Shown here: one piece after another, positions 52,605-63,244 of the stretch
Position numbering within the stretch: the first letter of the stretch is position 1
How the letters are laid out: every line of letters begins with the position of its first letter
Assembly (NCBI RefSeq): GCF_016086655.4
Contig: NC_052137.2
Span: 5,022,001-5,086,000 of the forward strand
Length of the DNA stretch: 64,000 nt
Direction of reading: 5' to 3'
From: Lepeophtheirus salmonis
Taxonomy: Eukaryota > Arthropoda > Copepoda > Siphonostomatoida > Caligidae
Position numbers and translations under genes: made by a program
The notes under the pieces: model-generated
Seen by the model: only the letters and a program-made list of their open reading frames with translations
Databases searched by the model: none
What the model was told of the DNA's origin: nothing

Positions 52605-53410
52605 CGACGGTCCAGATTTAAATGTTCTACCTTGTATAATTACACCTCAAATCATCCTAGTTACTTTTTTTTCATTCACGTCCACGTGATTATTTTATAT
52701 TTATGGTTTCTCTTCAAGAATAAAAGAATAATGATGACAGCCTTAGTAAATAAAAAAATCTTTTGAAGTAGTTATTACAAAATGAGCGGAAATCTTTAAA
52801 TTTCAAAATTTTAACCCCTTTGCTTAAAACTTCCAAGCAAACCCTCTGTGTTACACTTTCATAAGCAGACGCATTTCATTATTATTTATTACTTAATAAT
52901 AATGATACCACCTTTGGGAAATTCAAAACACTCTTCAGATTGTCAATTTCGCACGCGTGAATGTCATATTTTATACAACTCTCTACCTATACTTTTTTTT
53001 AATTTTTTGGAACAGAGACTTTCATATTTGTATTGGAAACATATGACTCTATTATGTGCCTAGAATAATTTATATATATATCTATATTGTACATATATTG
53101 ATGTGAATTGAATATTTAAATTTTTCTCACATTTAAATATTCCTATATATATATATATAGATTTTGTATATAAAAATCTCGGATAATAATATACTTTAAT
53201 CAAATATATTTGAAGACATTTAAAGAGAATATCCAATATCTTCTTCTTCATCATTGATATAATATTATCAGTTATCACCTAGGATCAAAATTTAAAACAA
53301 TAAAAAAACAGAAAAAAGAAATTTAACTCTAATGTGTGTACATTCATAATAGCCAAGGACATTTCACATATGCGTAGGAGATAGGATGATGGGATTAGTC
53401 CTTTAACACT
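52605..53410. other. Gap with family D relative and AT run
   Basis: 52770-53010 weakly matches family D (TGTGTTACACTTTCATAAGCAGACGC). (AT)n at 53141-53160. No gene. Confidence 0.4.
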
Positions 53411-53414
53411 AGAC

Positions 53415-53880
53415 CAGGGATGTCCAACCCGGGGCCTGCTTAATGTTTAACCGCGGCACATTACTCATTCTCACTTCAGCAAGTATTTTTGTAGCAAAAT
53501 TGTCACAATATCATCATAACTGATGGAACGTACAATCATTTGAAAAATATTTCCCAAATATAAAAATTTTATTTGAAAAAAATTTGCTCCGGGTAATTTT
53601 TTATTTATTACGGAGAAGATTATTTTTTTTCTTAAAAAGGTTAATCGATCAAATTATGTAAAGGAGCAAAAATTATAATTTATTAAAATTAAAAAAAACC
53701 AAGCCCCTCCAAAAAATATGATCCTCCGGACACCCCATAACAAGCTTCCCATATATGTATTTAACAATTTTGTTTTATGAAGCCATTTTTCAGGAAATTA
53801 AAGTTAATAGGTTCTGTGGCCCATTAAAATATTTCAAGTGACAATGCGGCCCATAATATTAAAAGTATGGGCATACTTGC
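53415..53880 (+). mobile_element. R4 hAT-like element with TSD
   Basis: Left CAGGGATGTCCAACCCGGGG, right read inward CAAGTATGCCCATACTTTTA. Flanking CACTAGAC (53407-53414) and CAGAAGAC (53881-53888), 6 of 8. Contains an R1 tail at 53580-53735 (AAGCCCCTCCAAAAAATATGATCCTCCGGACACCCC) nested in its middle. Non-coding. Best R4 copy for the ends. Confidence 0.72.
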
Positions 53881-54119
53881 AGAAGACTAATTTTGCTATA
53901 ACTAATGAGGGGATTTTTGCTGAGAAAAAACTAAATATAGTGATTAGCACGCAAAAAACGTTTTATGCGTGTGTTCTTTCTTCTTTTTTGCGCATTAATT
54001 TATATGTCTTGGGTGTGACGTTTCATCTCCCCGGAAAGAAGAATCCTTGCCTATCTTTGGTGTAAATTGATTTAAAAATGCATAACAAAATAAACCTATA
54101 TGAATTTAAATACACTATT

Positions 54120-54810
54120 AATATTTTCTCTGCACTAATGCTATTTTAAATGTGAAAAGTTCCAATTTGTATAGCAGTAATTCGTTTTTCTCCCCCCAAA
54201 ATCTTGACTTCTCAAAATTTATTGGCATCTTACTCTGACCATAAGTCTTTGCACAAAGTTTGATGAAAATCGATCTGTAATTTTTACCGTAATCCTGGTG
54301 ACTAATAAACAGAGGCCAAAACTTCAAACGGTCGTGTTGTTCACAGTAGAGGGCAGAATTGAGCGTTGGGCCACAGGGGAGCAGGGTATTGTAAATTATT
54401 CCCTGCCAAGCACACAGCATCACCTTCCTGGCAGTCAATTCTGGGTTGGCCACGGTATGGACTGCTTCGTTGGCTTTTGAACACGATGTATTTCGCTTGT
54501 CATTGATATAAGTGATCCATTTTTCATTACCAGGCAGAATCCACTTTAGAAATTGATCAATTTTGTTTCAATTCAGTAGCAATTTGCAGATGGAAATATT
54601 GCGAATTTCTTCCTTAGATACTTTCATACTCGAAACCCGATAATTCACGACTGAACTACCCAAGCGCAAAACTGTCTAAAATGTTTTTTTTAATATACGT
54701 TTACGCCTTTATAACACCTTATCATATGATCCGATGTGACCAATCATGAACCAGTTATACTTTGTTAGAAAAATGGTGTGAAATACGAAATTATTTTTTC
54801 ACCAACCTAA
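54120..54810 (-). pseudogene. Mariner-family transposase, catalytic first half, Asp-to-Asn
   Basis: The minus strand begins at the mariner-type end TTAGGTTGGTGAAAAAATAA (54810 inward, TA next to it). Near 54620 it reads EIRNISICKLLLN, stop, NKIDQFLKWILPGNEKWITY, then NDKRNTSCSKANEAVHTVAN and PELTARKVMLCAWQGIIYNT, then LLPCGPTLNSALYCEQHDRL. This is the mariner core from the first catalytic block (usually GDEKW) to the QL.RLK strand. The catalytic Asp codon is AAT (Asn) here. The N-terminal domains and everything after DRLK (second and third Asp) are missing. The downstream 54120-54300 part is shared with 46650-46870. A sister remnant is at 42570-42965. Confidence 0.83.
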
Positions 54811-55071
54811 TATGTATTACTACGTTTCTCTTTTATTGTGAAGTGTGAGTCCCCCCCTCCCCCTTCTCTGTCTGTTCGTTGTTACCATCTTTGATGTTGA
54901 ACTTTTGAATAAATCATTTACATAAATACAATTTACATACTATTCATGTAGTAACAATTATTCTACATAATTTACGTACGAGTACAATTATTATACAAAG
55001 GTTCACGCTTCTAGAAGGACAATCGTGTTTAACTCTCTATTTCAAATCCTTCAATTTTAATAACTTTAAAT

Positions 55072-55927
55072 TAGTGATGGGACAATTAAAAAAACCCCAA
55101 ATCCTTATACCGAGTCCGATGCAATTCTAGTTAAAAATACTGATTCCAATGCCAATTCTTTATTAAATATAAAAATAAATTCGAATTATATAAGTAAAAA
55201 AATTGAAAAATTATGTTACAAATATCCTAAATATATTAAATTTTTAAAAAAAAAACAACAATCAAATATTAATTTTTTTTTTCAAAAATTGAACATTCCC
55301 ATGCTTATTTCCAAAAAAAAAAAATTTGTTTGGAGAAAAATTTCCAACACCACAACTGCTCACTAAAATTTAATTTTTTTGAAAAAAAAAATTCAAAAAT
55401 TATGTATCAAATGTTAAATTTTTAGAAAAAAAAAATCAAATATACAATTAATTAGATATTCTATTTTTTTTCAAAAATCAAACATTTCAAAAAACCATGC
55501 CTATTTTCAAAAAATTAATTTATTTGGAGAAAAATTTTCAATCCCACAACTGTTCACATAAATTTAATTTTTTTGAAAAAAAAATTTCAAAAATATCCAG
55601 TTCTCCAAAAAAATCTAATAAAAAGAATTAAAAAAAAAAATCTAATATTAAAAAATATAAAGTTATTCATGGAGAGCTATTTTTTTGGAGAATTTTTTTG
55701 AATAATTACATTAAATTGTTTATGTCAAATATTAAATATTCTTGTAAAAAGCAATAATTCCTTAATTTTGGAGGGGTCTATTTAGGTTTTCATATATTTG
55801 AAAAGTAGTAAATAGTTAAATACCATTAAAAAATAAGAATTAGAATCACCAATTAAAGATTCAGTTCCTGAAAAAAAAAACCACTGGATTCTCCGATTCC
55901 TGATTCAGATTAATCGTTCCATCACTA
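55072..55927. mobile_element. TAGTGATGGG-type hAT-like element with nested R1
   Basis: 856 bp. Left TAGTGATGGGACAATT, right read inward TAGTGATGGAACGATTAATC. TSD CTTTAAAT (55064-55071) and TTTTAAAT (55928-55935), 7 of 8. The outer part has GATTCCAATGCCAATTC near the left and GATTCTCCGATTCCTGATTCAG near the right. The middle (55240-55790) is an R1 module in minus orientation, with a head remnant CTTAATTTTGGAGGGGTCTA at 55770. Confidence 0.82.
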
Positions 55928-55934
55928 TTTTAAA

Positions 55935-56635
55935 TTAACGGTATTTCATGACCAAGAAATGAGAATTGTCTCTCTTTTCCTTCTCTATTTGCTGCCTCAA
56001 TACCACTACTACAAGGAACCTCTTCATCCCACGCACACATATATATGTATATTGTATCATGTACACATACTTGGAAAAAAATTAGTAGTAAAAAAAAATA
56101 ATCATTACATGATGTACATACGCTCAACTGAGTCAGGATTATTTCTGTTCTATTTGCTACTCATAATATCATTAAAGGTAGGAAGGTTCGGTTTGTAGCT
56201 TAGGGCCTAAATGCTCGAATTAATTTTCGGTTACCCAAACTATCTGATTAAGATGTGAAACCAAAAATAGACGGATACTTGTCTCCAATGCTACGAAGTC
56301 AATAAATAAAATGCCTGACTCGGAGTCCAGTATTTTTATAATATATTTTTTACCCTATATATGTATTGAGCCTAGAGACTATAAATATTGATTTCATTTA
56401 TAGCTATGGTTTAGTCATGGGCTATATGTAGGAAATAATTATGCCAGCTATTAATGAAATATTTAACTGGATAAACAACAAAGGCAATTGATCTAACTAT
56501 TGCTAATACATTCAAGTGGTGTTCGCATGATTATATTTTCTGCAAAAAAAATCCAAACACAACACTTTTTTAAATAACTTAAGAAAACTCTGTTTTTATT
56601 GATTTGTTTTTATAAGTTAAATTATTGATGTTTAG
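55935..56635. other. Gap, nothing recognised
   Basis: AT-rich. The ORFs at 55930-56198 overlap on opposite strands and show no domain. Confidence 0.35.
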
Positions 56636-56639
56636 TGGG

Positions 56640-56875
56640 AATTTTGTATATGTGAAAGGATAGTAATTTAAAAAAAATAACTATCGAAAAAATTTCTAAA
56701 ATCCACAGCTATTCACAAAATATTAAAAAAAAAAATTAAGAAAATAATTTTTTTTTAAATATCCCTTAATTTTGCGTAATTTTTTTTCAACCTGACCCAA
56801 AAAAATTTAAAAAAAAATGTTTCCTTCATTTTTTTTGGGAGGGGGGCTACACCCCTGCGGACGCCCTGTATATGT
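56640..56875 (-). repeat. R1 AT-rich module, minus orientation, good head
   Basis: Three AT-rich units, then the head GGGAGGGGGGCTACACCCCTGCGGACGCCCTG ending at about 56869, followed by TA. The terminus is one of the best preserved in the window. The left end is not defined. Confidence 0.7.
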
Positions 56876-56879
56876 TGTT

Positions 56880-57335
56880 CTACGAAAATATTTATGTTTT
56901 GCTATCCACAAAATATCAAGAAAAGGAATAATGACATTACTCCATGTGAATGCGTCAAATAACAGCTATTCCTTGCGTATACATATAGCTCTGTATATGG
57001 TTGTATGTGGGTGAATACTTGTGCTGGTATACAATACATAGTTACATTCATACATATATGTATATTATGTGTATGGACGAGGATTGAAGGTTGTTATAAC
57101 AGAACTCTTAATGATGATAAATAAAATGATTGCTTCATCGTTACTCAGTCGGTAAAAATTGCCGAATCCTCCCTTCCCCTCTGATAAATCAAGTTTCTGT
57201 CTATTTAAATTAACGGTGCGTGGAATTATGTTTTTTGTAGTAGTGGATTTGAGTACAAATTTTGGAGTTATGTGTCGAGTCGAGTTCGTGTGGGACACTA
57301 TACTCATTTTAGGACATTTCCACAATGTAAAAATC
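56880..57335. other. Gap, nothing recognised
   Basis: The 86-codon minus-strand ORF at 57065-57325 is polar and unrelated to any family I know. Probably chance. Confidence 0.35.
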
Positions 57336-57339
57336 TAAG

Positions 57340-57960
57340 GTGTTTTCTTCTTTTGAGAAAAAAAAGATTTTTTCTTTTTGTAGCTATTTGTAGCAACAAA
57401 ATATTATTTGTCACTATGAGTTTATTAAAGGAAAGGCTTTGAGTTTCTTCAAGATGCTCCTCATTTTGAATTTAAAGCCTTAGAAGTGAAATAAAAACCA
57501 AAACAAATTTGGGTTATACATAATAAAACCCTTAAAAACAACAACAATTGCTAATATATCTTTAATAGTCGAAATTAATATATTATTTTGGCTTTTTGAT
57601 CAATTTTTACAAAAACAATTACAACTTGCTTTTATGTTGACACGTCTCATATGTGGTTTTTTACTGTGGTTTTGGTTTCCATCGAGAAATCCAAGAACCG
57701 GTATGATATCTTCATAATATGTTTAAAACCAAACTAGTTCGATCCAAGTTTGGGATGGGAAGGCCTTGTAGTTAAAATAGTAGACATAAAAAAATCCGTC
57801 TGGATTTGCTCTGTACTAAAAAAAGGACGTCATACATATGTAATCAATTTTATTACTTTCCAACTGCGGTTAGAACCGAAATATCGGTGCGGATCGGTCG
57901 TTAAAAATCCCGACACAGAGAAGAGAAAAAATTGTCGTTGGAACGAGTCTGATACTATTT
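57340..57960 (+). repeat. Repeat related to the interior of 61427-62548
   Basis: Blocks shared in order with 61815-62230: AAAGGAAAGGCTTTGAGTTT, CTCATTTTGAATTTAAAGCCTTAGAAGT, TGCTTTTATGTTGACACGTCTCATAT, TTTTACTGTGGTTTTGGTTTCCATCGAGAAATCC, AAACCAAACTAGTTCGATCCAAGTT and GTCTGGATTTGCT. The 57660-57960 part is R5-like (CGGTGCGGATCGGTCG). The ORF at 57750-58043 runs through it without domain. Confidence 0.6.
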
Positions 57961-57964
57961 TTGA

Positions 57965-58830
57965 CAAGAATATAATTAATCATTACTCGAATATTTCGTG
58001 TTTTGATTATATGATTTTAAATAAAGATGCATTTTCCTATTAATATTTCGGTCGAATTTGAGTAACTCACAGAAAATTGAGGCCCTTCATTTTATTGTTG
58101 CACGTCATACATTTATGACGTCAGAAAAAAATATAATTTTTCTAGTTCTATACGTACTCAAGTCCAGGTTCAGCTGTTGTTGTTTTACACGTTCTCCCTC
58201 TTATCAGCATACTCAACCTTCTCCCGTCATTTAGGTCGGTCAAACCTTTTTCCAAGTAGTATTTAAATTAATTAAAATCGCGTGGGTCATGGCTGTGTCA
58301 TTTTTTAGCAGTATTATTTTAAATAGATTCTTTTGTTAAGCGAATGAGTAGGTATTATTTGTTTGCCGCACTTACAAATATTCATCTCTTTATAGATAAC
58401 TACAATCATACCCTTGCCTACTACTTATAAAAGCACAATCACTTTTTATCCTCCTTTATTTGGTATAAATATTGTCAACACTCTCCCACAACACCAACGA
58501 CACAAAAAATAATGTTATTTGCAACTAGTGATGGTCGGTATACCCGCACAATACCAAGGGATACCTGGACACTGACTCATTTAAAATGAGTATTTACATT
58601 CCACTATCCACTACAACATAAGAAGTTGGTATTTTGAAGATGTAATCTTCAAATGTTTCTGATGTTATCAAGTTTATATAAAGGCAAGTTAAGAAAAAAA
58701 TGCATGGATATCATTGTAGAGAACTATTATTGTATCTTTGCACACTTTAAAGTGCACCTATTCTCATTTATTAAGCCCCCTCCTCCCTTCGTACACTCCG
58801 AATAGAAATAATGTGGACGGCCCAGTAAGT
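57965..58830. other. Gap with a possible hAT-like start
   Basis: TAGTGATGGTCGGTATACCC at 58526 resembles the TAGTGATGG ends, but I found no partner end with a TSD. A perfect TGACGTCA is at 58116-58123. No gene. Confidence 0.4.
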
Positions 58831-58833
58831 GGG

Positions 58834-59008
58834 TGTCAAACTTAATAGAAATACTAGGTATTGTAATCAGGCTGACCAGCATTTCCGATTCGATTCCTAT
58901 ACTCTTGATAACAGTTATTGTCTTTGACGTCACTATTAAATAGCGTGCTGGAAGTCGAACATCAGTCGGAAAAGCTTTATGGTATAGCTTTGTATTTCTA
59001 TTAACCTT
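58834..59008 (-). mobile_element. R3 MITE, minus orientation, short
   Basis: Inverted ends: left GGTGTCAAACTTAATAGAAA, right read inward GGCACCAAGGTTAATAGAAA, both then TAC. The reverse complement contains ATACCATAAAGCTTTTCCGACTGATGTTCGACTTCCAGCACGCTAT and a TGACGTCA (58925-58932), as in the other R3 copies. Only about 175 bp long; the tandem unit is cut. Confidence 0.72.
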
Positions 59009-59009
59009 G

Positions 59010-59375
59010 GTGCCTGTGAATTGCCCTTCAGGATATTTTTATTGTATACTAGGGGTAGAACCTGGCGTTTTCCGGAGTAATTATGTGTCGAATACCAAAA
59101 AAATATTTATGTAAAAAAATTGAAGATAACTTCTCAAAAATCCTACTTCATATTTATATCAACTCATATGACGTAATCTGACTCCAAGAATGAAATAATA
59201 ATAGGATTTTGACAATAAAAATATTTAATAGTTGGCCGGGATGACTGAGGAGGACTTAAGTCTTTAGAGCGCTCTCTAATCAAAACAAACTAAATTAATT
59301 TTTAGCGTACCCGCGGTAGAATTTTATTCAAATTTTAACATATACTGTAAAAAGCATATGAATTATTTATTATTT
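59010..59375. other. Gap, nothing firm
   Basis: 59225-59345 has AGGACTTAAGTCTTTAGAGCGCTCTCTAATCAAAACAAAC, comparable with 3255-3310 (family D/3290 region). No gene. Confidence 0.4.
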
Positions 59376-59379
59376 ACTT

Positions 59380-59605
59380 AAGAGACTTGTTACAAAAACT
59401 AGCAGAAACAGTTTTCTTCTTATACATGCACACGCCTGCAATATTTCATTACTACGACTACATTATTATTTCTTGGGTCAAAATATATTTTATTATCTTC
59501 ATCATGGAGAACTCTTTTCCATATATTCAGACTTTCATAATAACAAACTTTGTTTTATTAATATGGATATTTTTAGAGAAACAAAGTATTCAAATATCGA
59601 TACTA
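59380..59605 (+). repeat. Dispersed repeat family D, copy
   Basis: ATGCACACGCCTGCAATATTTCATTACTACGACTACATTATTATT...GGTCAAAATATATTTTATTATCTTCATCATGGAGAACTCTTTTCCATATATTCAGAC...AACAAACTTTGTTTTATTAATAT, as at 5210-5385. The 86-codon ORF over it has no family. Confidence 0.5.
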
Positions 59606-59889
59606 ATTTTGGAACCAAGAATTTATTATTTTTATAAAATTAGTTGAAGTTTAATATTCGATGACGTCATTCAGTAAAGATTGTTCAGCTAATGCGTCTG
59701 ATTCGGACGTTTTCCTTCAGATTTAGGACTACAGCTTTAAAACAAAGTAGAGAAACGCGCCTGTTAGTTTGTTGAAATACTTGGTCCTACTGATATTTTT
59801 TTACACGCAAGATGTATCTTATAATGATACCACATATATATTAGATACAATATATCATAAAATGTTATTTTCCTTTCTGCCCTGCCCAA

Positions 59890-60350
59890 CTTTTTCTTGA
59901 ACTCTTCTTGGTGCGGGGCACACTCCAACAGAGGTGGCCAGGCCGACGAAAATGGCTCGTAAGACCATCTAAATGTTAAGAACAGGCCATACTACCTCGA
60001 TACCATAATGAGGGATACGCAAAAAAGTCCATCCTTAATGAGGAGGCCCTCAAGGACTCTTCTGATCTGGTTCTTGGAGGGTTATAGGCTCATGAAAAGC
60101 CATGAACATCGACGTTTTGATAACCCATCTGTTCTCCTAAGTACATGAAAATTTATCTGACTGCATCGTTGTCCATCAGCAAGATGGGTCCCGTTCACAC
60201 TGCGATAATTACTCAAATTGTCTTAGCTAAGGACATCGCTTTTTTGGACAAGAAAATTTGGCCACCATATAGTCTGGATGTCAATTTCCTCGACTTTTCT
60301 TTCTGGGCGCACATAGAGGGGAGGGCCTGTAGCATCTATTGATGATTGTT
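59890..60350 (+). pseudogene. maT-like Tc1/mariner transposase, catalytic region
   Basis: In one frame VVHQQDGSRSHCDNYSNCLS (second catalytic Asp, family QQDGAPAHT). After a one-base shift, FLDKKIWPPYSLDVNFLDFS and FWAHIEGRACSIY follow, the block with the third Asp. About 36-37 codons separate the two Asp residues. Upstream (59890-60130) traces of the transposase occur in broken frames. The C-terminus after RACSI is missing. No terminal repeats found. Confidence 0.78.
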
Positions 60351-60354
60351 ATTC

Positions 60355-60765
60355 AATGCTGTTGAATAATTGAATCATTTTATTAAATATAAGGACATAT
60401 CCTTGTCCCAGGATTGTTTGTGTCCTATTGTATTCATAGAGTACTTCATCATTTTTTTTATAAATAGGATTTGAAATTGCCAAATAAAGGAATTGTAAAT
60501 TATATTATCTTCTAATATAACCGTCTCGTTCAACAACTATATTCTTTGTCATTTACTTCTTTGACAACTCATCAAGCAGTTTTTATTCGGATTAAGAAGG
60601 CAATTTAATCCTTCTTGAGTGAGAGGGATACTTCATCTTCTTCAAGGGATCATGTTTATTTGACGTAATATAACTTAACTCCTTTAAAAAAAAAAAAAAA
60701 CTTTAAATCCTACATTCTGCATCTCAAGCACGTTTTTATTACTTATTTTATTTAGATATTTACTA
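60355..60765. other. Gap, nothing recognised
   Basis: AT-rich; no gene. Confidence 0.35.
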
Positions 60766-60767
60766 TT

Positions 60768-60920
60768 GTTGGGGTTCGATCTGAAAATCCTAGACCAGTC
60801 TGAGACTTTTATGATTTTTAGTGCACCCAAATACCCAAATCATTTGGACCTGATTCCATATTTTTTATTCATTGCAGACAAAGCCAGAGTTTGATCTGGG
60901 TCGATTCCAGTTTGAAGACA
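60768..60920 (+). repeat. R5 end scrap
   Basis: TTGTTGGGGTTCGATCTGAAAATCCTAGACCAGTCTGAGACTTTTAT matches the left end of the 14406 element (TGTTGCGCTTGGGTCTGAAAATCCTAGACGAGTCTGAGATCGTTAT). The remainder of the element is absent. Confidence 0.62.
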
Positions 60921-60924
60921 ATCG

Positions 60925-61420
60925 ACGAATGAGCTTCCAATTTATTAAAATGAAGTGTACCCCTAGATAAGAGGAATAAACCCTGTGCATAATTCATGGA
61001 CATATTTTGCCCAATTCTAGGTTATGTATTCGATTATCTGGAATGAGTTCAGATTCTCAATAATGTGAACTATATTGAAGAACCTTTATTTAATGTATAA
61101 CACTGTGTTTAGCTCCGATATCATCCATTTCAAATAAAACTATCAATTTATAATGATGTTATTGTGACAATAATATTTTGTTTCTTTATGTGCAATTTGT
61201 GGTCCACCAAAAATAATAAATTTTTAATAGAAACTTTCAAAGAATAACGAATGTTTTTTCCAGACTAATCATTCTAAATTGTTTTTGTTTTTCTGTTGAG
61301 GTTTATCATTTATCATGTTTCATAAATCATCATCCACGTTTCATTTCTAGGTTTTAAATTTATTTTGACTCTTTTATTATTTTGTATATTTTGAATTCTT
61401 CAAGTGTAGGAGTTGGAGTA
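60925..61420. other. Gap, nothing recognised
   Basis: AT-rich; no gene or repeat seen. Confidence 0.35.
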
Positions 61421-61426
61421 CGCTTA

Positions 61427-62548
61427 TTAGGGTGGAGCTAATTTTAGAGGCTCAAAAAGTTTTAAAAAAAATCAAATGCATTTTCAATTTAAGCATTTTG
61501 ACACTTAGTTATAGTAAAAAGATACTTCATGATTTAGTCCTTCATTGTTCTTGGCATTAATTGACTTCAAAAGTCTTTTTTTTTTAATAATAAAAAGTGA
61601 TTCCTACTAAATTTCCCTTGAACTACATCTAAATATTTTTCTAATGGTTCAAAATTTGTATATGTGGCGTGCCAACGTAATCGTAGTCAGGTATAAAAAT
61701 AAAGTAATTTACAAAAAAAATTAAATTTCCCTAGCTATTTTACTTCATCAGAAAGGATCATATATTTTTTTACAGGCCATTATCTCCCCTTAATTCAGCA
61801 AAATATGGAGTAATTATAGGAAAGGCTTTGTCCTTTTTCATGATGTACCTCATTTAAAATGTATGGCCTTAAAAGTTGAAGTTTATTTAAATCAAATTGA
61901 ATGTTTACTACACGTAATGATGCCGTTAAGAAAACGGGGCTTCCACCCCAGGAATCAAAAACATTGTGAATATGTTTTAAAGAGCCGAACTTAATCGATT
62001 ATTTCTGCTTACTAATCGACTTTTACTAAAACATTTACGGCTGCTTTTATGTTGACACGTCACATATTTAGTATTTTACTGTTGTTGATTTTCGAGTGGG
62101 AAATCTTAGACCCATGTGAGACCCTAATAATTTTTGTAATACCAAACTAATTCGGCCCAAGTTCGGACATGACCGCCTTTTAGTAAAATTCGGTATATTC
62201 GAAAAAAGTCGGTCTGGATTTCGTTTCCACAAGAAAAACAAATCTGATGTCTTTATAGGGATATTATAGGTAAGACTTTAGCTTTTCCACGCTCCTTCTA
62301 CTTTTTTAAATTGAAGGCTCTAATTGGGTTTTAGTCACTCGTGATAAAGCTGTTCAAAAACTGGTTTTTTATATTTTTAAAGAGCTGAACTTAATGGATT
62401 ATTTTAGCTTACTGATCGTTTTTCATACAAACAATTCCAGCCTATTTTTATGTTGACCCGTAACATATGATATTTTAAAAACTTAAAAAAACAAAAACAT
62501 TTGGACACCCTAATATTTTTTTATTTTTTAAATTACACTCCACCTTAA
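61427..62548. mobile_element. 1.1-kb non-autonomous element with TTAGGGTGGAG ends
   Basis: Left TTAGGGTGGAGCTAATTTTA, right read inward TTAAGGTGGAGTGTAATTTA; flanked by TA (61425-61426, 62549-62550). The interior contains a directly duplicated portion: the block with AAGAGC.GAACTTAAT.GATTATTT.(T)GCTTACT.ATCG and TTTTTATGTTGAC.CGT.ACATAT occurs at about 61978-62070 and again at about 62380-62475. R5-like sequence (62090-62230) lies between. No ORF. 57340-57960 is a partial relative. Confidence 0.7.
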
Positions 62549-62569
62549 TATCCATGCATACTGTCGAAT

Positions 62570-62760
62570 TAATTATGGTAAATAAGTCATTCAACCCAAT
62601 GAAATAATATGTAATTAGTTGTAGTAATATGTAATGTAATAATATTTTTTTTTATTTTTTTCTAGGTAAGGCTTTTATGATAATCCATGACAAATGTCTA
62701 AATGACAGGGGGACAAGGGTAAACCTCAAGTGTGATGGATTAGATAAGACTATTATTATT
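62570..62760 (+). repeat. Dispersed repeat, pair of 31070-31265
   Basis: AAGTCATTCAACCCAATGAAATAATAT, TTCTAGGTAAGGCTTTTATGATAAT, GGGTAAACCTCAAGTGTGATGGATTAGATAAGACTAT. It directly follows the 61427-62548 element. Confidence 0.68.
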
Positions 62761-62764
62761 ATAA

Positions 62765-63090
62765 TAGTGATCCTTACCCTTGGTCAAATTCCTTCCCTTA
62801 GGAAAACACCGTGCACTCCTTTAACATAATGAATTATTCATGAAATTCCTAGTCAAATCAGGGTGATGCAAGAAAAAAGTCTTGTTTGATATCAGTGGTT
62901 CTCAACTAGAGAATGGAAAATAGATTTGGACTCATTCCTAAATATTTTTCAATCTGATATTTTACAAATGAATATGTAGCTATAGGCACTGTTTCATGTA
63001 CAAGAATAGGCACTACGGCGCCTCTATCCAGTCAAAACCAGACAGGATCTTATATTTTAAACACAGAGAGAAAGTTGGATTTCTTTTCAA
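62765..63090. other. Gap, nothing recognised
   Basis: A hAT-like start may lie at 62894 (CAGTGGTTCTCAACTAGAG), without a partner end. No gene. Confidence 0.4.
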
Positions 63091-63094
63091 AAAT

Positions 63095-63240
63095 TCAAAT
63101 AAACTCCCTGGCATTCTTTTCTTATGATATAAACCTTGCTTTGAGCTTGGATTTGTCACATTTCATAATGTTTTCAGTCATTATTATAGTTTAAAATCCT
63201 AGTGAGCTTTCGTGCATCTTCAGATAAGTCGTGCCGGACG
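63095..63240 (-). repeat. Dispersed repeat, inverted partner of 33190-33375
   Basis: The reverse complement reads ATGAAATGTGACAAATCCAAGCTCAAAGCAAGGTTTATATCATAAGAAAAGAATGCCAGGG, as at 33295-33355. Confidence 0.6.
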
Positions 63241-63244
63241 TTCA

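Noticed and set aside
58526..58620. TAGTGATGG element at 58526
   Set aside because: No matching right end with TSD; CCACTATCCACTA near 58602-58615 is not close enough.
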